From Pseudomonadota bacterium (GTDB lineage: Bacteria; Pseudomonadota; Alphaproteobacteria; Reyranellales; Reyranellaceae): a stretch of 64,000 bases of DNA. The stretch covers positions 50,988-114,987 of the forward strand of contig JAFEFF010000184.1 in assembly GCA_018240745.1 (NCBI GenBank), in the 5' to 3' direction. Positions 1-18,491 of the stretch are shown piece after piece. The notes beneath the pieces are model-generated. The model searched no databases, had not been told where the DNA came from, and saw only the letters and a list, made by a program, of their open reading frames with translations. Position 1 is the stretch's first letter, and each line of letters opens with the position of its first letter. The position numbers and the translations under genes are program-made.

Positions 1-1173
1 GCCGTCCTTGCCCTGCTGCTGCGCGAGATCGGCGATCGAACGGCCCTCCATCGCCTTCAGCGCCGGATTCTTCACGGCATGGACGCCGATGCGGCCCCAG
101 TTGCTGAAGCCGGTCGGGTTCTCGAGGTCGCGCCGGAACTGGTCGCGGAAGGTCTTGTCGGCATAGACCTTCTTTTGCGCCTCCTTGTTGGTGTCGGCGA
201 ACACCCGCTTCCATGACGGGAAGGAAGCGAAGGAGAAGGGGTTGTTCATGTCGACTTCGCGCGTGAGCGGCAGCGGCGAGGTCTGCGGCCGCGCGCCCTT
301 GGCGATCATCGGCGCGCACATACGCAACGTATTGCGCACCGCCTCGGGAATGTCGTCGCGGTCGAACAGGGCGATGAAGGTGACCGGCCGGCCCGAGGCG
401 TCGAGCAGGAAGTCGAGCAGGTCGCACTGGTCCTGTTCCAGCACGCCGACCTGGCGGGTGAGCGCAATCTCGATCGCGCCCTTGTTGCGCTTCTTGAGCT
501 CGCCGGCGTAGGCCTTCAGCTCCTCGCGGCTGGCGTTGCGGCAGGCAAGGGGTTTCGCCTCGTAGCCGATGTGCTGGTTGAGCGTGGTCGAGGAGAAGCC
601 CAGCGCGCCCGCATCCATCGCCTCGCCGATCAGGGCCGCGATCTTGGCGGTCTCCTCCGCGGTCGCCGCGCGCTCCATCGACGCCTCGCCCATCACATAG
701 TGCCGGAACGGCGTAAGCGGCGCGATGAACGCCAGGTTGAGCGACGGCTTGCGCGCCGCGGCCGCGTCCATGAACTGCGGGAAGGTCTCCCAGTCCCAGG
801 TGATGCCCTTGTTCAGCACGTCGAACGGAATGCCTTCGACGTTGACCAGATCCCTCATCGCGATCTCGCGAGCCGCGGGCTTGCAGGGCGCGATGCCGAC
901 GCCGCAATTGCCCATCACCACGCTGGTGACGCCGTGCCACGACGAGGGCGTAACGGCGCCGTCCCAGCAGATCTGCGCGTCGTAGTGGGTGTGCGGATCG
1001 ACGAAGCCCGGCGCCACCACCAGCCCGTGCGCATCGATGGTGCGCTTGCCGCCTTCAGTGACCTTGCCGATCTCGGCGACCTTGCCGCCGGCGATGGCGA
1101 CGTCGGCCTGGTAGCGCTTGGCGCCGGTACCATCGACCACGGTGCCGTTCCTGATGACGAGGTCGTAGCTCAT
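1..1173 (-). CDS. D-aminoacylase / N-acyl-D-amino-acid deacylase family amidohydrolase (partial)
   Basis: The 3' end is cut by the left edge of the window; 391 codons are visible. The start is ATG at 1173 with a strong GGGAGGA Shine-Dalgarno just upstream. The N-terminus is typical of amidohydrolase family 3: a beta-sandwich stretch (YDLVIRNGTVVDGTG), then APGFVDPHTHYD with the metal-binding HxH, then a GNCGVG loop that in D-aminoacylases carries a metal-ligand Cys. Family members hydrolyse N-acyl-D-amino acids, and relatives act on other cyclic or acyl amides, so the substrate is not fixed. No operon partner is visible; the 383 bp upstream are non-coding. Confidence 0.85.
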   Translation of the reverse strand, partial: MSYDLVIRNGTVVDGTGAKRYQADVAIAGGKVAEIGKVTEGGKRTIDAHGLVVAPGFVDPHTHYDAQICWDGAVTPSSWHGVTSVVMGNCGVGIAPCKPAAREIAMRDLVNVEGIPFDVLNKGITWDWETFPQFMDAAAARKPSLNLAFIAPLTPFRHYVMGEASMERAATAEETAKIAALIGEAMDAGALGFSSTTLNQHIGYEAKPLACRNASREELKAYAGELKKRNKGAIEIALTRQVGVLEQDQCDLLDFLLDASGRPVTFIALFDRDDIPEAVRNTLRMCAPMIAKGARPQTSPLPLTREVDMNNPFSFASFPSWKRVFADTNKEAQKKVYADKTFRDQFRRDLENPTGFSNWGRIGVHAVKNPALKAMEGRSIADLAQQQGKDG

Positions 1174-1213
1174 CGTTTCCTCCCGGAAATGCGCATCACG
1201 TTACTCTCTTCCT

Positions 1214-1305
1214 CCTCTCCCCCGCTAGGGAGAGGTTGGGTGAGGGGATCGCGCACGATCTTCGATGCCCCCTCACCTAGCCTCTGCCCCCCGGCGGGTA
1301 GGGCC
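1214..1305. repeat. Composite inverted-repeat element, GC-rich
   Basis: A perfect 8-bp hairpin (CCTCTCCC at 1214-1221, GGGAGAGG at 1228-1235) is followed by AGGTTGGGTGAGGGG (1233-1247). The latter pairs, with two mismatches, with CCCCTCACCTAGCCT near 1269-1283. Short intergenic elements of this type are common in alphaproteobacterial genomes. No coding signal is present. It lies between the amidohydrolase start and the larger inverted-repeat element. Confidence 0.6.
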
Positions 1306-1326
1306 ATCGCATATGTTATTCCCCAT

Positions 1327-1504
1327 CGTCCCGAGCGAATCCGAGGGACCTCTTTTTGCGGTGCCGAAACAACTGAAGAACCGGACTCGCGGAAAGAAGA
1401 TCGCGCCAATAAATCTCGCTAATCCCGATCGGCGCGACCTAGGCGGCGAAATTCACGATTATGGCTAGCGCGCGAAAAGAGGTCCCTCGGCTTCGCTCGG
1501 GACG
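1327..1504. repeat. MITE-like element with 34-bp terminal inverted repeats
   Basis: The left arm (1327-1360) begins CGTCCCGAGCG and ends CTCTTTTTGCG. The right arm (1471-1504) is its reverse complement with only two differences in 34 positions. The 110-bp interior has no credible gene. Size and symmetry fit a miniature inverted-repeat element or a large transcribed hairpin. With the element at 1214-1305 it fills the 383-bp gap between two minus-strand genes. No target-site duplication was identified. Confidence 0.7.
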
Positions 1505-1556
1505 ACGGAAATAGCTAAATGCGATAGCCCTGCCCTGGCGGGGAAAGGAACATGAG

Positions 1557-2864
1557 TCAGAACTCCAAAAGGTTGTCGCGCAGATGCTTGTGGGCGTACG
1601 CCTTGCGCACCACGTCGCGGCGCTGCAGCTCGGGGACCAGGCCGTCGCAGATCTCCATGACGTAGCGCCTGTCGAAATAGGTGTTGAAGATCAGGAAGCC
1701 GTCGCCGCCGGTCTCCTGGATGATCTCCTGCATGCGGCTGGCGACGCTGTCGGCCGAGCCGACCATCTCGTAGCCCTGGCGGCGACTGCCGATGGCGAGC
1801 TCGCGTGGCGTCTTGCCGATCCAGCTCGCCAGCGAGGACTGGTGGCCGTTGGTGGTGAGGCCGGCGGGCAGCGGCTGGTCGAGATCGAACTTCGAGAAGT
1901 CGATGTTGGTAAGCCGCGACAGGCCCGACAGGTTGAGATCGAGGTGCTGGCCGTCCTGCTCCGCCAGCAGCCGCCGCCGCTCGCGCGCCGCCTCGTCGGT
2001 GATGTCGACCAGCGGATAGACGAGATACAGCACCTTGATGCTGTCGGGATCGCGACCGAACCCGGCGGCGAGCCGCCGCACCTCCGCGCGGAACTTCTTC
2101 ATCGCCTCGACGGTGGTCGCGTTGGTGATGATGGTGTCCGCCCAGCGGGCTGCGAACGCCTGGCCGCGCGGCGAACCGCCGGCCTGGCAGATCGGCACGC
2201 GGCCCTGCGGCGAGCGCGGTGCGTTCAAGGGCCCGCGGACCTTGAAGTATTTGCCGTCGTGGTGGATCGCATGGACCTTGGCGCCGTCGGCGAACAGATT
2301 CCTGTCGCGGTCGAGCACGACGGCATCGGGCTCCCACGCCTCCCACAGCCGGGTCACCACATCGGCGAACTCGTCGGCGACGTCGTAGCGCTCGTCGTGC
2401 GGCCGCTGCGCCTCGTTGCCGTAGTTCTCCGCCGCGCCGTCGTTGCTGCTGGTGACGCAGTTCCAGCCGATCCGGCCCTCGGTCACGTGGTCGAGGGTGT
2501 TGACCAGGCGGGCCATCAGGTAGGGCGGATACTCGCTGGTCGAGAGCGTCGGCACCAGCCCGAGCGTCCTGGTCGCCGGCGCGAGATAGGAGACCAGCAC
2601 GGCCGGATCGAGCTTGGGCGTCGAGGCGGCGTATTTCAGGTAGGTATCGTGGCTGCCCCTGTAGGTGTAGGGCACCATCGAGGAGTCCTCGATGATCATG
2701 TAGTCGAAGCAGCAGCGATCGAGCCCCTTGGCGAGGTCGATGAAGAGGTCCGGCATCATCCAGCGATGCAGGTCGCTGTCGCTGCCCGGCCATTGCGAGC
2801 GCCAGGTCTTGGGTCCGTAGCCCTGCGACAGGAACCAGGCGAGGTGGAAGCGGTCTGTCGCCAA
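1557..2864 (-). CDS. NtaA/SnaA/DszA-family FMN-dependent monooxygenase, copy 2
   Basis: This is a 435-residue bacterial luciferase-like flavin monooxygenase. Characteristic segments are FHLAWFLSQGYGPKTWR at the N-terminus, EDSSMVPYTYRGSHDTYLKYA, the LVNTLDHVTEGRIGWNCVTS core, NAPRSPQGRVPICQAGGSPRG, and GGDGFLIFNTYFDRRYV near the end. Family members use FMNH2 from a partner reductase to oxidise nitrilotriacetate, EDTA, sulfonates, dibenzothiophene sulfone or pristinamycin precursors; the substrate here is unknown. The start is TTG at 2864, three bases after the stop of the upstream paralogue, so the two are probably translated from one mRNA. No flavin reductase is adjacent. Confidence 0.88.
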   Translation of the reverse strand: MATDRFHLAWFLSQGYGPKTWRSQWPGSDSDLHRWMMPDLFIDLAKGLDRCCFDYMIIEDSSMVPYTYRGSHDTYLKYAASTPKLDPAVLVSYLAPATRTLGLVPTLSTSEYPPYLMARLVNTLDHVTEGRIGWNCVTSSNDGAAENYGNEAQRPHDERYDVADEFADVVTRLWEAWEPDAVVLDRDRNLFADGAKVHAIHHDGKYFKVRGPLNAPRSPQGRVPICQAGGSPRGQAFAARWADTIITNATTVEAMKKFRAEVRRLAAGFGRDPDSIKVLYLVYPLVDITDEAARERRRLLAEQDGQHLDLNLSGLSRLTNIDFSKFDLDQPLPAGLTTNGHQSSLASWIGKTPRELAIGSRRQGYEMVGSADSVASRMQEIIQETGGDGFLIFNTYFDRRYVMEICDGLVPELQRRDVVRKAYAHKHLRDNLLEF

Positions 2865-2867
2865 GGC

Positions 2868-4178
2868 TCAGAACTCCAGCAGGTTGTCGCGCAAATGCTT
2901 GTGAGCGTAAGCCTTGCGCGTCAGGCCGCGGCGCTGCAATTCCGGCACCAGCCCGTCGCACACCTCGACCACGTAGCGGCGGTCGAAGTAGCTGTTGAAG
3001 ATTAGGAAGCCGTCGCCGCCGACCTCTTCCATCAGCTCCTGCATCATGCCGGCGACGTGGTCGGCGGTGCCGGTGAAGTCGATGCCGTCCTTGCGGGCAT
3101 AGGAGCGCACGAGCGCCCGCGGCGTCTTGCCGATCCACTTGGCGAGCGCCGACTGATGCCCGTTGGTCGTGAGGTGCGCCGGCAACGGCTCGTCGAAGTC
3201 GAACTGCGCGAAGTCGATACCGGTCAGGCGCGACATGCTGGAGAGGATCATGTCGACATGCTCCTCGGCGGCCGCTGCTTCGCGCCGCTGCCGCTCGCGC
3301 GCGGCGTCCATGGTGCTGTCGACGATCGGATGGGCGAGAAACAGGATCTTGATGTCGTCGGGGTTGCGACCGAGCTGTTGCGCGCGTTTGCGGATGCCGT
3401 CGCGATAGGCCTTCATCGACGCCGCGCTGCCGCCGCCCTCGGTGATGATGGTGTCGGCCCAACGCGAGGCGAACTCCAGGCCGCGCGGCGAGCCGCCGGC
3501 CTGGCAGATCGGCACACGGCCCTGCGGCGAGCGCGGCGCGTTCAGGGGACCGCGTACCTTGAAGTACTTGCCCTGATGGTTGATCGGATGGACCTTGGCG
3601 CCATCGGCGAAGAAGTGGTTCTCGCGGTCGATCACCACGGCATCGGGCTCCCAGGCCTCCCACAAGCGGGTGACGACGTCGGCGAACTCGTCGGCCACAT
3701 CGTAGCGCTCGTCGTGCTCGCGGTGCTTGTCGCGGCCGTAGTTCTGCGCGGCGCCGTCGTTGCTGCCGGTGACGCAGTTCCAGCCGACGCGGCCCTCGGT
3801 CGTGTGGTCGAGCGTGTTGACCAGCCGGGCCAGGAGGTAAGGCGGGTACTCGCTGACCGAGAGCGTGGGCACGAGGCCAAGATGCGCCGTTGCCTGCGCG
3901 AGCCAGGGCACCAGCACGGCCGGATCGAGCTTCGGGGTAGATGCTGCGTATTTCAGGTACGTGTCATGCGAGCCCTTGTAGGTGTAGGGCACGTTCGAGC
4001 TGTCCTCGATGATCATGTAGTCGAAGCAGGCCCGCTCCATGCCCTGCGCCAGGTCGACGAACAGGTCCGGCATCATCCAGCGCGCGACGTCGGTCCCCGG
4101 GAAGTCGGTCCGCCAGCTCTTGGGCCCGTAACCCTGTGACAGGAACCACGCCAGGTGGAACGGCTTCTTGCTGCTCAT
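2868..4178 (-). CDS. NtaA/SnaA/DszA-family FMN-dependent monooxygenase, copy 1
   Basis: This 436-residue protein is closely related to the one encoded immediately downstream. Both share the same N-terminus (FHLAWFLSQGYGPKSW), the TEGRVGWNCVTGSNDGAA core, the long NAPRSPQGRVPICQAGG block and the C-terminal AYAHKHLRDNLLEF. A tandem duplication is the simplest explanation. The start is ATG at 4178. It is divergent from glgE across 65 bp, which must hold promoters for both directions. The FMN-type luciferase-like fold is clear, but the substrate cannot be read from the sequence. Confidence 0.88.
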   Translation of the reverse strand: MSSKKPFHLAWFLSQGYGPKSWRTDFPGTDVARWMMPDLFVDLAQGMERACFDYMIIEDSSNVPYTYKGSHDTYLKYAASTPKLDPAVLVPWLAQATAHLGLVPTLSVSEYPPYLLARLVNTLDHTTEGRVGWNCVTGSNDGAAQNYGRDKHREHDERYDVADEFADVVTRLWEAWEPDAVVIDRENHFFADGAKVHPINHQGKYFKVRGPLNAPRSPQGRVPICQAGGSPRGLEFASRWADTIITEGGGSAASMKAYRDGIRKRAQQLGRNPDDIKILFLAHPIVDSTMDAARERQRREAAAAEEHVDMILSSMSRLTGIDFAQFDFDEPLPAHLTTNGHQSALAKWIGKTPRALVRSYARKDGIDFTGTADHVAGMMQELMEEVGGDGFLIFNSYFDRRYVVEVCDGLVPELQRRGLTRKAYAHKHLRDNLLEF

Positions 4179-4243
4179 GACGCCAGCGTAAGCCTTTTTA
4201 TCGTTTCGACGGAACCATTTGGCCGTTTCCGCCTTCTATATGG
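4179..4243. promoter_or_regulatory. Divergent intergenic region between monooxygenase pair and glgE operon
   Basis: These 65 bp separate the ATG at 4178 (minus) from the ATG at 4244 (plus). They are locally AT-richer than the neighbouring genes (CCTTTTTATCGTTTC; TTCTATAT). They must include the promoter of the glgE operon unless transcription starts inside the monooxygenase gene. No convincing -35/-10 pair or operator palindrome was identified, and glgE has no clear Shine-Dalgarno. Confidence 0.4.
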
Positions 4244-10682
<6,439 letters not shown>

Positions 10683-10683
<1 letters not shown>

Positions 10684-12869
10684 TGGCAAGTGCATTCACC
10701 CTTTCGGACTTGCCGCGCACGGAGGCCGAGGCCCTCGCCTATGGCCGGCATGGCGACCCGTTCAAGGTGCTGGGGCCGCGCGACACTTCGACCGGTCGCG
10801 TGATCCGCGCCTTCCTGCCGGGTGCAAACGGCGTCGAGGTCCTGCGGCGCAGCGATCGCCAGACGATCGGCAAGCTCGACCCGGCACAGCCGGATGGCTT
10901 TTTCGAAGGCATCGTCGGCGACCGCGCAGCGTACCTGCTGCGCATTCGATGGCCGGGTGCGGTGCAGGAGACCGAAGACCCCTATTCCTTCGGCCCGGTG
11001 CTGGGCGACCTCGATCTGCATCTGTTCAACGAGGGCCGCCACTTCGGGATGGCCAAGGTGCTGGGCGCCAACGCCATGACGGTCCAGGGCGTGCCGGGCG
11101 TCGCCTTCGCGGTCTGGGCGCCCAATGCCGCGCGGGTCGCCGTGGTCGGCGACTTCAACTCCTGGGACTCGCGCCGCCATCCGATGCGGCTGCGCTATCC
11201 GGCCGGCGTGTGGGAGCTGTTCATCCCGCGCGTCTCGCCGGGCGCGCGCTACAAATTCGACATCGTCGGCGCAGGCGGGGTTCCGGTGCCGCAGAAGGCC
11301 GATCCGCTCGCCAAGCAGACCGAGCCACCACCCGCAACCGCATCGGTGGTCGCCTCGCCCCAGCCGTTCGACTGGCACGACGGGGAATGGATGGCGAAGC
11401 GTGCCGGGCGGCAGCGCCCCGACGCGCCGATCGCGATCTACGAGGTGCATGCGGGTTCGTGGATGCGCGCCTGCCACACCTGGGACGACATGGCCGACCG
11501 GCTCGTCCCCTACGCCGTCGACATGGGCTTCAGCCATCTCGAGCTGCTGCCGGTCACGGAGCATCCGTTCGGCGGTTCCTGGGGTTACCAGCCGCTCAGC
11601 CTGTTTGCGCCGACTGCCCGTTTCGGCTCGCCCGAAGGGTTCGCCCGCTTCGTCGATCGTGCGCACGCGGCGGGCCTCGGCATCATCCTGGATTGGGTGC
11701 CGGCGCACTTCCCCACCGACGCCCATGGCCTCGCCCGCTTCGACGGCACCGCGCTCTACGAGCATCTGGATCCGCGCGAGGGCTTCCATCGCGACTGGAA
11801 CACCTTCATCTACAACTTCGGCCGGCGCGAGGTGCAGGGCTTCCTGATCGCGAGCGCGCTGCACTGGCTGGAGCACTTCCACGTCGACGGCCTGCGCGTC
11901 GATGCCGTGGCCTCGATGCTCTACCGCGACTACAGCCGCGCAGCCGGCGACTGGATACCCAACATCTATGGCGGCCGCGAGCATCTCGAAGCGATCGACT
12001 TCCTGCGGCACCTCAACGCCGTGGTGCAGGAGCGGCACGCCGGCGCCGTCGTGATAGCCGAAGAGTCGACCGCCTGGCCGGGCGTCACCCAGCCGGTCTC
12101 CGAGCTGGGCCTCGGCTTTTCCTACAAGTGGAACATGGGCTGGATGCACGACACGCTCCATTACATGGCGCGCGACCCGATCTACCGCTCGTACCACCAT
12201 GACGGCCTGACGTTCGGCCTGATCTACGCCTTCTCCGAGCGCTTCATCCTGCCGCTCAGCCACGACGAGGTGGTCTACGGCAAGGGCTCGCTGCTTGGCC
12301 GCATGCCCGGCGACCGCTGGCAGAAGTTCGCGAACCTGCGGGCCTATTTCGGGTTCATGTGGGGCCATCCCGGCAAGAAGCTCCTGTTCATGGGCGGCGA
12401 GATCGCCCAGGAGCGCGAATGGAACCACGACGGCGAGATCGACTGGTTCCTGCTCGACGACGTCAGCCATGCCGGCACGCAGCGCCTGGTGCGCGACCTC
12501 AACGGCCTTTATCGCCGCGAGCCCGCGCTGCACCGCCGCGACGCCAGCGGCGAGGGTTTCCGCTGGGTGATCGGCGACGATCGCTCCAACTCGGTGTTCG
12601 CCTTCCTCCGCCTCGGCGGGGAAGGCGATCCGCCGATCCTGGTCGTGTGCAACATGACGCCCGCGCCGCGCCACCATTATCGCATCGGCGTGCCGCGTCC
12701 CGGCTACTGGCGCGAGATCGCCAACACCGATTCGCGCTTTTACGGCGGCAGCGACATCGGCAACGACGGCGGTGCCGCCACCACGGGCGATGCAGCGCAC
12801 GGCGAGCCGCAGTCGCTCGATCTCACCCTGCCGCCCCTCGCAACCATCATGCTTCGGGCCGAAGGCTAA
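10683..12869 (+). CDS. glgB: 1,4-alpha-glucan branching enzyme
   Basis: At 728 residues this is the usual GlgB length. It has an N-terminal N1/CBM48 region ([31 protein letters not shown]), then the GH13_9 catalytic barrel with Asp407 ([15 protein letters not shown]), Glu460 (IAEESTAWP) and Asp528 ([12 protein letters not shown]), and an all-beta C-terminal domain. It introduces alpha-1,6 branches into the linear glucan made by GlgE. The treS stop and glgB start share one base (TGATG), so translation is coupled. glgC, glgA and glgP are absent from the window, so the local polymer-forming route is the GlgE one. Confidence 0.95.
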
Positions 12870-12871
12870 CC

Positions 12872-14964
<2,093 letters not shown>

Positions 14965-14968
<4 letters not shown>

Positions 14969-16668
14969 ATTTCGGAGCGACCTACCTCGGCGACAACCGC
15001 ACGCGCTTTCGCTTGTGGGCGCCGAGCCAGCCGCAGGTGGCCGTGGAGATCGACGGACGACCGCTGCTGATGACGCGACAGCCCGACGGCTGGTTCGAAG
15101 CCGACGCACAGTGCGGGCCGGGCGCCAGCTACCTCTATCGCCTTTCCACAGGTGAGGCGGTGCCCGATCCTGCCTCGCGCGCGCAAGCCACCGATGTCCA
15201 CGGGCCGAGCCTGGTCGTCGATCCCGGGGCTTATCGCTGGCGCCATCCCGAGTGGACCGGCCGGTCCTGGCACGAAACCGTACTGTACGAGGTGCACGTC
15301 GGCACCTATGGCGGATTCGCGGGCGTGCAGGCCGATCTCGATCGCCTGGCCGGGCTCGGCATCACCGCGGTCGAGCTGATGCCGGTCAGCGATTTTCCGG
15401 GGACGCGCAACTGGGGCTACGACGGGGTACTGCCCTATGCTCCCGACCGCGCCTATGGCACGCCCGACGAACTGCGCGCGCTGATCGATGCCGCGCACGA
15501 GCGGCGGCTGATGATGTTCCTCGACGTCGTCTACAACCACTTCGGTCCGGACGGGAACTATCTCGGACTCTACGCCCCGCAGTTCTTCCGCAGCGATATC
15601 CATACGCCATGGGGAGCGGCGATCGACTTCCGCCAGCCAGCGGTGCGGCGCTACTTCATCGAGAACGCGCTGTACTGGCTCACCGAGTACCGCTTCGACG
15701 GCCTGCGCTTCGACGCCGTGCACGCCATCGCCGACCAGCAGTGGCTGGACGAGATGGCGGCCGAAATCCGCCGCACCGTCACGGGGCGGCACGTGCACCT
15801 GGTGCTCGAGCACGACGGCAACGAGGCCAGGCACCTGCGCCATGGCTATGACGGTCAGTGGAACGACGACGCCCACCACGTGCTGCATGTATTGCTGACC
15901 GGCGAAAGCGACGGCTACTACAGCGACTACGCGACGGCGCCAGCGCAGCAGATCGCCCGCTGTCTCGCCGAGGGTTTCGCCTATCAGGGTGAACCGTCGG
16001 CCTATCGCGCAGGCGAGAAGCGTGGCACGCCGAGCGCCGATCTGCCGCCAACCGCGTTCGTGCTGTTTTTGCAGAACCACGACCAAGTCGGCAATCGCCC
16101 GCTCGGCGACCGGCTGACCACCCTCGCACATCCGGATGCGCTGAAGGCTGCGATCACCCTGCAGTTGCTCGCGCCCAACATTCCGCTGTTGTTCATGGGC
16201 GAGGAGCGGATGACCCGCGCACCGTTCCGGTTCTTCACCGACTTCCACGGAGAGCTCGCGACCGCCGTGCGCGACGGCCGGAGAAGGGAGTTCGCCGGCT
16301 TCTCTCGTCTCGGTGGCGAGGACATTCCCGATCCCAATGCCGCGTCGACATTCGAGCACAGCAGGGTGCCGCCAAGCGGCGACGACAGTTTCCACCGCAC
16401 GCTGCTCGAGATACGCGAACGCGAGATCGTGCCGCGCCTGGCCGGCGCGAAGTCGATCGGTGCCATGCCGATCAGCCATGCCGCCGTAACGGCCCGCTGG
16501 CGACTGGGCGACGGCGCCGTGCTGGCGATGGCCGCGAACTTCGACGAGCAGCCCTGCCGCCTCGGCCCGCTCCACGGACAATGCCTGTTCTCCAGCCGGG
16601 GTGGCGCGCTCGCCGGCGAGCGTCTGGGCGGCCGCAGCACCGTCGTCTTCCTCGAGCCGGCCGCATGA
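14965..16668 (+). CDS. treZ: Malto-oligosyltrehalose trehalohydrolase
   Basis: At 567 residues this is in the TreZ family range. The N-terminal beta domain (FGATYLGDNRTRFRLWAPS) precedes a GH13_10 barrel with Asp250 (RFDGLRFDAVHAI), Glu282 (LVLEHDGNE) and Asp373 (LQNHDQVGNRPLGDRL). It releases trehalose from the maltooligosyltrehalose produced by TreY. The start overlaps the glgX stop by four bases, and its own stop overlaps malQ in the same way. With treY two genes downstream it gives the operon a polymer-to-trehalose branch opposite to TreS-Mak-GlgE. Confidence 0.95.
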
Positions 16669-18491
16669 ACGACGAAGCGGTCCTGCAGCGCGCTCGCGCG
16701 GCGGGCATCGCGGTCGACTGGATAGATGCCTCGGGCCGCCCGCAGCGCGTGTCCATCGCATCGCTCCAGCGCATCCTCGATGCGCTGCATCCCGGCCCTT
16801 TGCCCAACGTCCCGCCGCTGCTGACGGCGACGGTGGGCGAGCCGACCGTCGTTCCCGGGGTGGAGCAGGAAGCCGCGGGCGAACTGCAACTCGAAGGCGA
16901 GGCGGCGCGGCCAATCACGATCTACGCCTCGGTCCTGCCGGCGATCGATCGGCCCGGCTACCACACGCTGCGCTTCGGTGGCCACGAGGTCGCCCTGGCG
17001 GTCGCACCAGCGCGCTGCTTCACCGTCGGCGACATCGCGCCGGGCGAACGGCTGTGGGGTCTCGCGGTCCAGATCTACTCGCTGCGGCGGCCGGGCGATC
17101 TCGGCATCGGCGACACCACTGCCGTGGCGATGCTGGCCAAATCCGCCGCCACGTACGGCGCCGATGCGCTCGCACTCAGCCCGGCGCACAGCCTCTTCGC
17201 CAACGATCCTGCGCGCTTCGGTCCCTACTCGCCGTCGAGCCGTCTGTTCCTCAATCCGCTGCTGATCGACGCCGGCATGGACGGGAGCGAGCCGGAGTCG
17301 GCGCTGATCGATTGGCCTTCTGCGTCAGCGAAGAAGTACGCGTTGTTCCGCCGCCGGTACGAGGAGTTCCTCAAAGCGCCATCGCCCGAGTTCGATGCCT
17401 TCGTGCACGAACGCGGCGAGAGCCTCGCGGACCATATCCGCTTCGAAGGACGCAACAGCGACCCGCATTTCCATGCCTTCCTGCAATGGCTGGCGGATGG
17501 CGCCTTCGCGGCTGCGCAGAAGGCGGCGAAGGACGCCGGCATGCGCATCGGCCTGATCACCGACCTCGCGATCGGCCTCGATCGCGGCGGGGCGCAAGTC
17601 GGTGCCGAGCCGGACGCCTTCCTGACCGACCTCTCCATCGGCGCGCCGCCGGACCAGTTCAATCCCAACGGCCAGGACTGGGGCCTCACCTCGTTCTCGC
17701 CGCAGGGCCTCGTCGCGAGCGGCTTCGCGCCATTCATCGCCACACTGCGCGCCAACATGCGCCACGCGGGCGGCCTGCGGATCGACCATGCGATGGGCCT
17801 GATGCGGCTGTGGCTGGTGCCGCGCGGCGGCTCGCCGGCCGAGGGCGCTTATCTTGCCTATCCGATCGACGACCTGATGCGCTTGGTGGCGCTGGAATCG
17901 CATCGCCATCGGGCCATCGTGATTGGCGAGGATCTCGGCACGGTGCCCGCCGACTTCCGCGCCCGCTGCCGCGCCGCCGGCATCGCCGGCATGGACGTAC
18001 TGTGGTTCGAGCGCGACGGCGCGCGCTTCAAGGCACCTGGCGAATGGCGCGACGACGCGGTGGCGATGACCACCACGCACGATCTGCCGACGGTCGCCGG
18101 CTGGTGGAGCGGCGCCGATCTCGAATTGCGCCGCGGCATCGGCACCGCGAGCGAGGCGGAGATCGCCGAGCGGCCGAAGGAACGAGCCTCGCTTTGGCAG
18201 GCCTTCACCGAGGCTGGTGTCGTCAGCGGCGACCCTCCGCCGCCGGGCGAGACCGATGCCGTCGTCGATGCCGCGATCGGCTTCGTCGCGCGCGCACCGG
18301 GGCCGCTCACCATCGTGCCGCTGGAAGACATCGTCGGCACGACCGAGCAGCCCAACCTGCCCGGCACGATCGACCAGCATCCCAACTGGCGTCGCCGATT
18401 CACGCTGCCGGCCGACCGGATCCTGCAGCAGCCCGCGGCCGAGCGGCGGTTGCGCCGGCTGAACGAACGCCGCCCAGGGCGTCGACCATGA
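16665..18491 (+). CDS. malQ: 4-alpha-glucanotransferase (amylomaltase)
   Basis: This is a 608-residue GH77 enzyme. An N-terminal segment of roughly 130 residues (LQRARAAGIAVDWIDASGRPQ) is typical of the longer proteobacterial MalQ type. The barrel carries Asp374 (GLRIDHAMGLMR), Glu422 (VIGEDLGTVP) and Asp473 (TTTHDLPTVAGWW). It disproportionates maltodextrins, lengthening short chains so that TreY, GlgB or GlgE can reuse them. The start is ATG at 16665, in ATGA overlap with treZ. It sits between treZ and treY, as expected for recycling the short acceptors that TreYZ leaves. Confidence 0.94.
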   Translation: MNDEAVLQRARAAGIAVDWIDASGRPQRVSIASLQRILDALHPGPLPNVPPLLTATVGEPTVVPGVEQEAAGELQLEGEAARPITIYASVLPAIDRPGYHTLRFGGHEVALAVAPARCFTVGDIAPGERLWGLAVQIYSLRRPGDLGIGDTTAVAMLAKSAATYGADALALSPAHSLFANDPARFGPYSPSSRLFLNPLLIDAGMDGSEPESALIDWPSASAKKYALFRRRYEEFLKAPSPEFDAFVHERGESLADHIRFEGRNSDPHFHAFLQWLADGAFAAAQKAAKDAGMRIGLITDLAIGLDRGGAQVGAEPDAFLTDLSIGAPPDQFNPNGQDWGLTSFSPQGLVASGFAPFIATLRANMRHAGGLRIDHAMGLMRLWLVPRGGSPAEGAYLAYPIDDLMRLVALESHRHRAIVIGEDLGTVPADFRARCRAAGIAGMDVLWFERDGARFKAPGEWRDDAVAMTTTHDLPTVAGWWSGADLELRRGIGTASEAEIAERPKERASLWQAFTEAGVVSGDPPPPGETDAVVDAAIGFVARAPGPLTIVPLEDIVGTTEQPNLPGTIDQHPNWRRRFTLPADRILQQPAAERRLRRLNERRPGRRP

